Positions 1 through 11,300 of a stretch of DNA of 64,000 nucleotides are shown piece after piece. The stretch is from Pelomyxa schiedti (lineage: Eukaryota; Evosea; Pelobiontida; Pelomyxidae). The position numbers were made by a program, and so were the translations under genes. The DNA lies in the NCBI GenBank assembly GCA_020536535.1, contig JAHLWZ010000843.1, positions 16,792 to 80,791 of the forward strand. Direction: 5' to 3'. The notes under the pieces are model-generated. The model was given only the letters and a program-made list of their open reading frames with translations. It was not told the DNA's origin and did not search any database. Position 1 is the first letter of the stretch. The number at the start of each line of letters is the position of its first letter.

Positions 1-46
1 GCGTGCGCGTGTGCGTGTGCGTGCGCGCGTGTGTGTATTATATATT
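1..46. repeat. GT/GC-rich simple repeat
   Basis: The first bases alternate purine and pyrimidine (GTGC/GT units) and run into a short TATA-rich patch. No coding sense is visible. It probably lies in an intron or upstream region of the OTU gene that follows. Confidence 0.8.
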
Positions 47-143
47 ATATGTGCATTTTCAATACAAACTTTAGTGATTTTTTTTTGGCGAACTGGGTGG
101 CGGTTTTTGTGTATGAGTTTTGTTCTTAAAGCAACTGTTCTAG

Positions 144-1231
144 GCGAATTTTGTTGAACCCACGCCGGAAAAGATAGAGGAGCCAGTAATTCCTGATTCT
201 GTATTGAATCGGCGTCTCCAAAAGCAGAAGCAACTTGTATGATTTCATTTGTTATTAATAGTACTAAATAGAAATTCCCAGACTAGTTTACTTAAAGATG
301 GATGGTTTTCGTTTTAATACTGCCACAGGAGCAACAAAGGCATAAAGAGCTGGAACACATCAGACGTGTAGCTGAATTAGCTGCTCAACCTTCACCAGAT
401 GAGATAGAAACTCAACAAATTTCCGCTCATCTAACTCCACATGGATTCAAAATATTCAAGGTTTTGCCTTCGAAAATTCCCGCTTTTTCATTAAGCTTTT
501 TTCTTTTGGTAGGTTCCAGCTGATGGCAGCTGCCTGTTCAGTGCCTTAGCAGATCAATTGACTCGACTTTCTTGTGTTTTCCCACCTGTGTGCACAGAGT
601 TTTACACCTCAGCAATCAAACACTCGTAGGGTGCACATGATTTGGTGAAATTCCTTCGCAATACTGCTGCACACTACATTGAATCACACCCAGATCTATT
701 TGTCGGTTTCATTGAATCTGATAACCCAAAATGTTTGCAAACCACATTGCTCCCTTTCCCATTAAATCTTCCTCAGCTTCCAATGCTCAGAAAGTGCAAG
801 CATACTGTAAGAAGATCCGCAATGGTGACTTGTGGGGAGGGCAGCAGGAAATCGTTGCACTCGCCAACGCTCTTGGATGCACTGTTCACATCCACAACAC
901 CTCAGAAACACCGGTCATAATTGGCCCCTCTGACGACACACCCCACGAAACACCAGCAACAGTTACTAGCACAAGCTCCACTACAGTGGCTCCCACACAA
1001 GAGCAAGAAGAGGCCAACGACCCATCCAGTGTCAGTGAAACAACACCCCAAGGCAACAAGAAAAAGGGCAGTACAAACAACAAGAGAAAGGGTACAAAAC
1101 TAGCAAACTCCACAGCAGCAACACACAGGCCCCCTGTCACTTTCCCGCACCCCAATCCAGTTCTGCACATCAGCTTTCACCTGCATGCCTACACCCTAGG
1201 CGAGCACTATAACAGCGTAGTATCCCTATGA
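144..1231 (+). CDS. OTU-domain deubiquitinase, OTUD6-like (5' end uncertain)
   Basis: Predicted ubiquitin-specific cysteine protease of the OTU family, most like OTUD6. Exons as read: 144-235, 329-460, 513-575, 630-732, 777-1231. The joins keep one frame and give the catalytic motif ADGSCLFSALADQL (nucleophile Cys codon 531-533), then the helix DLVKFLRNTAAHYIESHPD, then AYCKKIRNGDLWGGQQE, and the terminal catalytic-His motif FHLHAYTLGEHYNSV (His codon 1184-1186). A Lys-rich helical part precedes the OTU fold, as in OTUD6. Between the last strands there is an added Thr/Ser/Lys-rich stretch at about 940-1130 that the family normally lacks. I see no clear start Met; translation may begin in an exon upstream of the window or upstream of 144. 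Introns are 44-93 bases. The stop is TGA at 1229-1231, 88 bases before the next gene on the same strand. Confidence 0.8.
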
Positions 1232-1319
1232 CAACACACACCCAAACAACCAGAACATAACCCATTCCTTCAGCATTCGGGGCTTTGTGTTTTTCCAATT
1301 TGTAAAAACCAAACAAAAA

Positions 1320-4300
1320 ATGTCGACGTCGGTTCAGCCGCAGGAGGAGAACGACAATCAAGGGGAGGAGGCAGCAGAGAAGGGCGAGGGGGACGAGGTA
1401 GCAGGCGAAGAGGAGGCCGACGAGGAAGAGGAGGAAGAAGGGGAGGGGGAGGCGGAGGATGAGGATGAGGATGAGGATGAGGATGAGGAGGAGGAGGAGG
1501 AGGAGGAGGAGGGAGAGGACCGAGGTGGCGCCGCCCAGGATCAGCAGCAGGGTGGGGCGGAGAAGGCGGACGGCGGGGGATCCATGGAGGACAACAGCGG
1601 GGACGACGGCGAGGACTGCGGCGGCACCAATAACGGCGCCTGGGGCGAAGACGACGGCGGCGGCGGCGGCGCCCCGCCCCCCGACACAGAAACAACCAGC
1701 AGCAGCAGCAGCGGCGCGCAGGAGGGGGCAGCCAGGACCCACGGGGCAGGGGAGACGGCAGGAGGGGCGGGGGGCAGGGGCAGGGGCGCCCCGTGGCTAC
1801 GACTGCCTCCCCGGGTGCGCCAGCGGGGGGCGGGTGTGGTGCCTGGACTGCGGCGCGGTTCTGTGTGTTACACACGACCCGTTTGTGCACAACTTGCCGG
1901 CTCTGAGGTAGCTTGGTGGTCGTGGTTGTTGCTTGCGCTTGTGCGTAGTTGTTGGTATCTAGTTGTCACTGGGTGCTTTTTTTTTTTTGTTGTTGTTGTT
2001 GTTGTTGTTGTTGTTATGATTATTATATGGATTTGTTGGCTGAAAGAGGACAAAGGGGGCATGGAAAGAAAATCAGTTTGGATGACCCAACTACAGTTCC
2101 TAGTGTATTTTGCGCGAGACACACTAGCAGATACACTGGGTGGTGTCAAGTGGACAAGGTTTGTCTTATTTGTTCCCTCATCCAGCTGGTTTTTCCTAAC
2201 TACAAATTTCCTTCTTTACCAGACTCTCATTTGCCCAACTTGTTACTCAGAGTCACACCAAGGCCATGCCATTGTATCATTGGCTGACGCACGCTTACAA
2301 GTCTCCAAAGACATGCCCTCACTCCGTGGGATTTGTACGGGAAAAAGCGAGGCCCAACAAAAAATACAAACCCAGCTTGATACTATCACCACATTGTACC
2401 AGTCATCTTACAGAAATTTATGCACTCAAGTTATTACTCACTCCCACAGAAACCCCAACTATTAATAACACTCTACAGATAGGCTTACTGATAGAGTCTC
2501 TAGAAAAAATGAAACTCTCCCTCAGTGCCTCTATTGCCACCTCCCGAAACCTTCAGGAGAAACAACTTAAAGAAGCTCTTTCCAAGTGCAGTCCTTCTCG
2601 TCAAGTTACATCACTAGTGGTAGGAAATAAATGAAGCACAAAGGAATTTATTTACCACTCCACAGGAAAGGCTCCTGTCTTTAGAATCCACGCCAGACAA
2701 CAGTTCAATGTTATCAGTATATTCGAGTTTATATCCCCTGAGGCATTCCTTTGAAGAGTCTGCAGATAAGGCGATAGATCCATATTTAACTCCGCTTCCA
2801 TCTATCAAACTTTGTGGGGTTGAGGAAGTCAAGGCAACCATTTTGAAAATGTGTTGGGAATTTGAAAACTCTTCCCCATCTGAGAGTACCAAGCTGAAAA
2901 CCAAACAGCCTAGTACAAACAAAGAAACAATTGTCGAATGTACTCAAACAACACATCAGAAATTTCCTCAAGGTTCCGCACCAGTGGACACCCAAGTCAC
3001 GCAATCGGTGGAACCTTCTTTTTCCACTCAATCAACTGTTGCTTCTTCTTCTCAATCTACAAGTATTTCTGCAGCCCCCCGCTCAATCGCCCCATCACCA
3101 CCAAACCCTACGGCACCTGTTCCTTTTGCACGAGAGTGCAAAGACTTCTATACTTTAGGACTTCACAATGACTCCGTATTACTGTGGTTAAAAAATCATG
3201 GAATATCCAAGCCCTCACATGTTCAGCAGAATGTACTGACACATATTTTTTCTGGTATCTTCCCATTAATCAGCTGTTCTATGGTGATCAAATCCAGGAG
3301 AAAATGTCTTCCTTCAAGCAGTACCTAGCACTGGCCGAACCACCTCATTTATAATTGCTGCCCTTAATGCAATAGATTACAGCCGTAGTCTTTGTCAAGG
3401 GCTCTTCATTTGTCCCACTCTCACAGTTGCACACACAACATTCCAGGTATTTTTTTCTTTTATCTCAGGAAAGAAGTTCCCATAATAACTTTTAGGCGAT
3501 GCAAGATTTTACTTCAAATATAACTCTTTGCACTCTCCATAGTCAAGTCAACCCCCATGCTGCCCTTATTATTGGAACAATAGACAGTATTGCTGAGGTT
3601 TCGTTTCTAATTAACTTTTGCCCTTCTAATCACTTTAGGGGTTAAACAGTGGGAAGTTCAGCATTTCAGCCGTAAAAATGGTAGCTTTCTGTCGTGCAAC
3701 AAGAATTATCCCTCCGTATGTAAGGGGCAACCTTGCCTTATTTATCTAATGTGTCCCCATACAGTGGCCTTTCCGCTTCAATAAACACTCTCCTTAAGCA
3801 CGTACCTCTGACAGCACAAGTTTTGATGTTTGACCGAGTTCCTTCCTTTGATACACTCGATGTACTCCACAGGTTTGGCAAAGATAAAGCCACTTCCATC
3901 ACCCAATCCGGTGAGGCAAGGCCAGCCACCCCCTCAGCCTCTACAGCTCCTTCTCCAAACAACCAAATCAACGCACACAGCCCCACCCCAAGCCCCAGCC
4001 CCAGCCCCACACCCGACACCCCAAAGCAAAGTAGCTCCTCCAACCCCGAAGGTCCTGCCCCAACAACACCAAATCCAATCACAACAACAACAACCCCCAC
4101 ATCCACAACCACCCCGTCTCCGCCGCCCCCAGCATCCCAAGTCCCATCATCCGCTGCGTCCTCCGCGCCGCCCCGCTCCACAAAATCCACGCCGACCAAG
4201 CCCCCTTCGCCCCCAGCGAACCAGCCATCTTCCTCGTCCGCTAGCTCCCCGGCACCGGCACCCACCAGCGCCTCGGAGCCCTCGCCCCATAATGGTGGTG

Positions 4301-4902
4301 GCGATGGTGGTGGTGCGGTGGCCAAGAGTGCCACCACTGGCACCCCGGCGGTGCCGGCGCACCGGCTGAAGCTCTACTACGCGGTGATACAGCAGGAGTA
4401 CGACATATCGCAGGTGTTTGCCCACATTGTGCAGCACATGTCTGGGAAGCACAGGAAGGTGCTGCTGGTCCCCTCGACGCTCAAGAAGCAGGACAGCCAG
4501 AGGATCGCGGAGCACCTCAAGACCCACATAACCAAGTACCCTGTTTCCAACCTGTTTGGCGCCAAGAAGGAGGACCCTGAGTGCAAGGATTTCGTCAAGT
4601 CCAAGTCTGCGGCTGCAGTTGTCAACAACTATGACTTGATATCGATATCTTCTTCCACTCTAGTGATTGTTCAGGGTGTATCTGTTCTCCCATCACCAGC
4701 CATGTGTGTAATTCTTTACTCTTTACATACTATCAAAATGCTCAGATAAAATCCCCAATCAACTATTTACCACTATCACAGGCTAAAGAACCTCCCGGAA
4801 TTGGAAGTGATCTTTTTACTTTTAGAGAGTCACAAATCAGGACTGGCAAGGTGGGGTGAGACTGTCAAAATTCCGTTTACCGAAATCTTGTTTGGTAGTT
4901 AA
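1320..4902 (+). CDS. TRIM-like B-box/coiled-coil protein fused to a degenerate eIF4A-type DEAD-box helicase
   Basis: ATG at 1320 opens a Glu/Asp-rich tail. It is followed by two zinc modules: a B-box-1-like one near 1795-1907 (WCLDCGAVLCVTHD) and a B-box-2 across an intron at about 2095-2290 (CARHTSRYTGWCQVDK, then ICPTCYSESHQGHA). A coiled coil follows (about 2290-2700), then a Ser/Pro linker. From about 3130 the protein follows eIF4A position by position: Q-motif region GISKPSHVQQNV, motif I as PSTGRTTSF (3321-3344), PTLTV for PTREL, GTIDSI for GTPGRV, VKMVAFCRATRI where eIF4A has DEAD (CRAT at 3690-3701), and DRV for motif III SAT (3832-3840). A long Pro/Thr/Ser insert (about 3900-4350) separates a second RecA-like lobe that lacks motifs V and VI. 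ATPase activity is not expected. RNA or protein binding without catalysis is inference. There is no RING. The reading frame shifts between the acidic tail and the first zinc module (about 1680-1790), so a small intron or sequencing slip is implied. The last intron is 4704-4781, the stop is TAA at 4900-4902, and AATAAA follows. Confidence 0.75.
1420..1515 (+). repeat. GAG/GAT codon repeat encoding Glu/Asp tract
   Basis: Tandem GAGGAG and GAGGAT triplets inside the first exon of the B-box/pseudo-helicase gene give an almost pure acidic run. Such triplet arrays change length easily between strains. Confidence 0.85.
1978..2017 (+). repeat. Poly-T then (GTT)n microsatellite in an intron
   Basis: A run of T followed by about ten GTT units lies within the intron 1908-2046 that separates the two B-box modules. 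It lengthens this intron to about 139 bases, well above the local norm. Confidence 0.85.
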
Positions 4903-4969
4903 AGAAATAAACTGGGTTACATGATTCTGCTTTATTTTCTCTCTCTTTTTTTTTTTGTTGTTGTGCTCA

Positions 4970-7900
4970 CTACGACTGTAACATTTTGTTTACGATCCAG
5001 TCCAGTCCCTTTTTTCGGATGCAGTATATTAGAACATTACCAAATGAAAGGTGTGGAGATGAACCTCATATAGTCCATCACCAGAAGTAGCACAACAGGC
5101 CTGGACAAACCACTTCCTTGTCCTTATGTGGTGCAGACCAAGTTGGTCAGTTAGTTCGCCTACCGGCATGGCAGCCGGCAAATCTTGTTTGTTTGCAAAC
5201 ACAAGCACAACGGCATCGCGGAGTTCATCCTCGGACAGCATTTTCTGAAGCTCTTCGCTGGTTTCTCCTATGCGTTCCCTGTCATTCGAGTCTACAACGT
5301 ACATAAGACCCTGGGTGTTTTGGAAGTACTAATGAAAGTGAGTGAGAGAAAGAGTGTGAATGTTGGGGTTGTTTAGTGTAACCAAGTGAGTGTTCATACA
5401 TGTCTCCATAGGGGTCTAATTTTGTCTTCTATGGTGAATTAGTTGAGAACATAGTCAAAGTCGTATTGGAGCAAGTCAAGTTCTTACCGCCTCCAGTATC
5501 CCACACTGTAAGGTTGACGTTTTTGTAAGTTACTGTCTCAACATTGAATCCAATGGTAGGTACTACAATGAACAAAGTGCGTTAGAATCAAACCTGTTTT
5601 TGGCGCTCGGGATAGAACTTACTGGTGGTAACAATTTCACCAAGTTTAAGCTATCGAAGACTTAGGTGAGGGAAAATGATGATGTGGTCAACATACTTTA
5701 TACAGAATAGTCGTCTTTCCTGCAGCATCTAAACCTGAGGGTGAATTGAGCAAAGGAAACAGTTGAAGGTATGGTTTATAGGTACGCATACCAACCATCA
5801 ACAAGCGGAATTCTTTCCTTTTCGGTAACCATCCTTGAACAGTTGTGAACGTGACTGAGGCCGCTCGCTGAAGGAGTGAGGGCCTTCGAGCATCTTCTTC
5901 ATCCCGAGCTCTCAGTCTTTTAGCGAACTGGTGAGAGTGTGGCCAAATATGGAAGGAAGCTACGACCTTTCGTAATAAGTGTGAGTGACGGGATGGTTCA
6001 TAAGATATCGAAGTTTCCAGATCTCTTGCCCTGCCAAGCTGCTCGTTCCAGAGGCTCTGGTTTATGTTAAGTGGTATTTTTTTCACTTTGAGAATGTACA
6101 GGGTCTCTGGAATCAACGTTTTGGCAATTTTGCATATTCGTCGGTTTGGAGAACCAAGTTCCGTAGCCTCCCAGTCATAGGCGGGGGATACCCTCACATC
6201 CCTCAACGTCTTAGATTGAGCTGGGGAAAAAAAGGAATACCTGGTGTATAGCACCCTCCATAATTCATTTGAGGAAGAGAGAACTCTGAAAGCACTACTT
6301 GTCCGCCCTATGGATATGAGGTCCTAAAACTGGGATGAAAACTGGCAATGATCCATCAAAATTCAAACTTTGGCACTCAAGTACAGAAGAATCTCATGAA
6401 GAACTTCACGAGGAAAATTCTTGAGGGTTCCAAAGATAGATTGTTGCTCCTGAGATGGCTTATTCATCTGACTGGAACCACCTGATATTGCCGCTGTATG
6501 CAACCACCCACAAGAGACCTGAAAGTAGTTATTTGGGAAAATTGACGGAGTCCTGCATACCGCTTTAATATTCGTGTTAGACATCGTAAACGCTTCGACA
6601 AGCGTAGGTGCAATATACTCTTGTTTCAAAAATTGACCACACTGTCCATTTTTACTTGAACCAAAAGTGTATCTGTCTTTATGTTAAAAAGAAAATGAGA
6701 AACTGTTCTCAACTTGCATTTTTCCAGAACTTGTAACTATGGCACTATGTGCCGCACTAAATGCTCCATTTGCTGACATGGCGATAACTCTATCACCTCG
6801 TGTGCACAGTTCAACATTGAAGGAGTCAATAGGCCTGCAAAAATATGATTCCCAGTATTATCTTCCATCGCCCATACGTGGGAACCAGAATATTTTGATC
6901 GACGGTGTGGCCGCACTGGCTCCTTCTCCCCATTGATAACACTGTATTATGTAACCCCTCAGTACTTGAAGTTGGCACAGTAGCGAGCAGTGTGTGATTG
7001 TCACCACATGCCACAATTTCAATTGCTGGAGTCCCTGTTGGCAAAGGAACTGGTTGTGGAGTCGTTCTATCAATGACATCGCCAAGCCCAAGCTGGCCAA
7101 ACCTAAGAAAACGAGTGAGATCGTTAGCAGGAGATCGCTTTCGTACCTATTTGAACCACAAGTAAATACGGTACCAGTTTCCGTCATATATGCAACATGT
7201 TGACCACCGCAAGACACTTTCCTGATTGGTTGCGTGAGTTTAACTTGCTGGGGATTCTCTCTATCCTATTGGAAGAGTTATTAACAGAGAAACAAGATTT
7301 TATCCATACTTTTGTGTCACCCAACCCAAGCTGCCCTTTAGAATTAGTGCCCCATGAGAAAGCACTACCATCAGAACAGATAACTACAGAAAAGGCACCA
7401 CCAGCACTAATGTGAGAAGGTCTCGAAAGAGATTCCAGTGGAGTATGAAGTGCCTGCACCACAGTTGGTGCTAGTGACTTGCCACATATTTCACCCCACA
7501 TCCACACATCACAGACGGGAGAAGCTTCAAGTGCGAGGCAGTGCATGCCACCACAAGCAATTTCAGCAATTACGTGGCCGTACAATCTAATAAGAAATAA
7601 TTAAAATTCCCATGGAAGTTATATTGTCACATAAATAAGAGCCTAATACACACCCAACAACCGGGCGAGGGATTGGCTTCTCCTGACAAGCCCAAGGCGT
7701 TGCACCCACCATATTATTGGTAGTGGCAGTAGCAGTAGCAGCAGAATTTGTAGCAGCACCTTTAGGCGGTGCTCCCTTTGCTGGGGTAGCGCCCTTGGCT
7801 GTTGCAGGATTGGTTTTTGATGCAGTGACGGCGGAGGGATTTGGGGTGGGAGTGGATACAGGTGTAGTTGTTCCACTGCCGCCTCCGCAGGAGTATACTT

Positions 7901-8182
7901 CCCCTGTGGAAGACAGAATCAAGGTGACTGCACCACCACAGGAAACAGACTTAGCATTAACTCTGGAACCAAAAAGTGTAGCCACAAATGCTGGGCACTG
8001 TCTAAAAGCAAAAAAATGTTAATTTATTGTTTGCTTTTAAAAAAAGGCAAAACAAACATAGGTCCCTATGACCTTTCGATGGAATCACCGTGGCCAAGTT
8101 GGCCGTGGGAGGCAACGCCCCACGTGTAGACGAGGCCCGCCGGCATTATGGGAGCCGGACGAGATTCAGGTGCTGAAGTCAT
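4970..8182 (-). CDS. RCC1-repeat / F-box / Arf GTPase fusion protein
   Basis: ATG at 8182 begins [16 protein letters not shown], then RCC1 blades such as [33 protein letters not shown] and [20 protein letters not shown] down to about 6480. An F-box follows: [16 protein letters not shown] joined over a 45-base intron (6324-6368, phase 0) to [19 protein letters not shown] and [13 protein letters not shown]. One uninterrupted exon, 5792-6323, carries the end of the F-box, about 110 further residues, and the start of an Arf GTPase (EFRLLMVG). The remaining exons (5697-5734, 5623-5650, 5488-5562, 5400-5428, 5065-5328, 4970-5008) complete a near-full Arf: [74 protein letters not shown], and stop TAG. 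The Arf part has no N-terminal Met-Gly, so the usual myristoylation is impossible, and the switch II glutamine reads Glu. Inferred role: an SCF substrate adaptor with its own GTPase switch and propeller. The gene runs toward the + gene that ends at 4902. Confidence 0.8.
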
Positions 8183-8390
8183 TATAGTGTGAGTCTCGGG
8201 GTCGACATTGGTGGCGAATTTGGTGGTTACCAGCATGCTTCGGTTACGGACTCACAGGTTTTAACCGGTAAACCGTTTTACACAGTGTGTCTCTGGACTT
8301 ATTGCAGAAAGGCTTTGCACAACCAGTATTGAGGGGTTGTTAGTAACACAAAGAGTCGCAAGTTCCCGGGGTAATCTGTGTCAGTACAGA
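8183..8390. promoter_or_regulatory. Divergent intergenic promoter region
   Basis: These 208 bases separate the start codons of the RCC1-F-box-Arf gene (minus) and the RNA repair gene (plus), so both promoters must lie here or overlap the 5' ends. I see no TATA box or repeated motif that I would name. Confidence 0.5.
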
Positions 8391-11300
8391 ATGGAAAATC
8401 AGATTTGGGCGAATCCAGAACAAAACCCAAAATTACACGCCGCCACGGGGAAGAACGCAAAGAGGAAGAAGGCAGCCGCGAGGGCAGCTGCCGCAAACCG
8501 TGACGAATCCGACGAGAGTTCCTCTGACAACAGCGAAGCCCCAGAGGCCCCCGATTCCCCGAGGAGGGCCACGGGCAAGCCTGAGGACGACCCCGTCTCC
8601 TCCTCTGAGGAAAACGACCAACACGACGAAGGCGCGGGCGCCAGCGCGGCCGCCACCACGAGCAGGGGCAAGGGCGGGCGCGGGAAGAGCCGCGCGGCCC
8701 CCAAGCCCGCCGCGACCCGCACGGGCCCGGCGGCGGCTCCCCCTGCGCAGCCAGCCGCGGCGGCCCCCACTCCGGGCCGCAGGCAGGCACGCCCAGCGCG
8801 CAACCCCCAGCTGGCAGTGATCAGATTCCTGCGAGAGGAATGCAGCCGCCACAGGGCGGAGGCCAGCTCGAGCACCCCCACTGGGCCAAGTGCCACGACT
8901 GGTAGTACTGGTGCTGCTGCTGCTGCTGTTACGACCACTGCTAGTACGACGGCCACGAGCTGCGGGGGAGACGATTATGGGTGCGCGCGGGAGGCGCTTG
9001 AGAAGCTGCGGGAGAAGCACGGGGTGAGGGCCGCCGCCCATAATTCCCACCCGCAGCTGTTTGCCCTCAAGTACGTGCAGCACGAGTGCGCCCCTGAGAG
9101 ACTGGCGGACCTGAATGGCGTACCAGCTGGATGCAGGGGTCTGGTGCTGAGCCATTCGCGGAATTCCGGGGGTTGCGAGTGGGCCGTTGTTGCCAGGCCC
9201 TTTGACAAGTTTCTCAATTATGGGGAACCTTTGGTAATTGCATCTTTGTGTTGTTTCTGTTTAATCTCTTGCTGGTTCTGGTTTTATTTCTTTGGTATTC
9301 GAAAACCCTAAACAAAACAAAAAGGCTCCAGAGATGGATTGGGGTAAATGCAAGATATATGAAAAAATTGATGGAACTCTGTGCATTTTATACTTCTACA
9401 ATGGTGAATGGATAATGAGTACAGGCGGAAGTGCTGATGGAATGGGCCAAGTCAAGTCTGCTAGTGAGAACAATGGTCACCCAATTATTTCTGTCCCACC
9501 TTTTTTTTTAGGTACTTTGACTTTCTGTGATCTTTTTTGGAGAATATTTAAGAAAAGTGGTTACTCTACACCCTCATCACCAGAGGCAATTAATTACACT
9601 TTCATGTTTGAACTCGTCTCCCCTCTCAATCGGGTACTCATACCATATGACACTGAGGCTCTTTATCTACTTGGAGCTAGGTCGATTCAAACTGGTTCCG
9701 AACTCGATCCGGCGCAGGCAAGCAGATTAGCTGGTGTTCCCTACACATTGTGTCCACTGAGGGAAGGTCTATGCACCTACGAGCAGGTGATACATGCTCT
9801 TAGAATGTGTGACCCACTCAAGCATGAGGGGTTTGTAGCAGTTGATTACACACGTGGTATCAGGGTCAAAGTAAAACACCCTGCATATGTATGCATGCAT
9901 CATGCACTGGGTGACAAGCACTGGGGTGCTGATAGATTAATAGAGATTGTGAGAAGTGCTGAAGTGGGTGAAGTTCTGGCATACTTCCCTGAACTGAAAG
10001 GAAGGATTGAGGAAATGGCTGACATCTATTCTAAAATAGAGCAGAAAATGACAACAGAATGGGAAGCCTGCAAGTCTATAGATAGGAAGAAATTTCAGAT
10101 ATTTTTGTGCAATACTCCATTCCCTGATACTATGGAAGCACTACGAAGCGGGAAATGTACCTCAGTTCGTGATTTCCTTGCCAGTGTTGAGATAAAGAAA
10201 CTTCGAGAGATGTTTGGTATCTCTTCCGGGAAAGAAAAAGACAAAAGAAAACGAAATAAGCGGGGGAAGGCACAAGAGAACGAGACCAACTTGGAGAATG
10301 GAACAAGTGAAGCAAACGAGCCTCTCGATCGGCTCGAGGAAATACATCCTCAATATAGGATAGTCCATGGCTCAGAGGACTCTGTGGATCTCGACGTAGT
10401 TTACATTGTTGCAAATATGCCCTCAGTAGCTCAGTGTCACGCTTTTTGCAACGCAGGGGCAAGTTCAAGCCCAGTAGAAAACCGAAACATCGCAACCGTG
10501 TCAAATGGAGTCATATCAAAGTGTCTAAAGGGGCTACCAGATGAACTAAACAATGCCATTAGAAGAACTTTCAAGCTCCACGTAGAAAACAATTCCCTAG
10601 TGTGCCCAATTCTTAGGAATACAGGCAGAGATATCAATGGGAAAGCTAGAGTATCCCTGCAGTCCATCCTTGGGTTACTAATACACAACACAGATGCAGA
10701 AACTAGAGCAGGTAGGCATTTTCTGACACTTCTCAGAAATTAACTTGGAAAAGTAATCGAATCGGCTGTGAAAAGTGCCCTCCACTCGCAGGATATACAA
10801 TCCATGGCTAATGCACTTAAGACCATTACTCTTCAAGCAGTTATCCCTGTACTCGGAGTTGAAGAACGCAAGCGGATTGCCTTTCAGGTTGGACAACTAC
10901 TTGTAAGTTTCACTTGCATTCATTTTTAATTAATTTAAAACAGCTAGGCCTTGATTCAAAATGTCGAACTTTACACAAAGAAGGAAATCAGTGATTACTT
11001 CCCTGAAACTCGCCCATTGTTGTATCGAAAGCCGGTGCTATCTCCAGAAGAAAGTGACCTGTTCATCCAGTCGCTGTAAGTTCTTAATGGCATTTAATGA
11101 ATATTCACTCTACTAGTCTCCGATTATGTAATTCCATTTCATCTCGTAATACGACAGTTCCTCTGCAAATTCCTCCAGAATGCTTCGCCCTTCCCAAACC
11201 CATTGAGTCACTTTGTATATTTGACTTTGATGCCACCCTTTTTGCTTCTCCTTCTCCAAATCCCTCTCTGTGGACTGAGTCGAGCCTGCGAATCTTGAAC

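Noticed and set aside
1170-1890. Long minus-strand open frames rich in Pro/Leu/Arg
   Set aside because: They are the complement of the GAG/GAT acidic repeat and GC-rich exon, low complexity throughout, with no domain.
4970-5860. A stand-alone Arf gene
   Set aside because: No ATG or Met-Gly start precedes the P-loop in frame, and the same exon continues upstream into the F-box without a stop.
8433-9155. Minus-strand open frame over the RNA-repair first exon
   Set aside because: Arg/Gly/Ala-rich complement of a GC-rich coding exon. The plus frame contains the ligase motifs.
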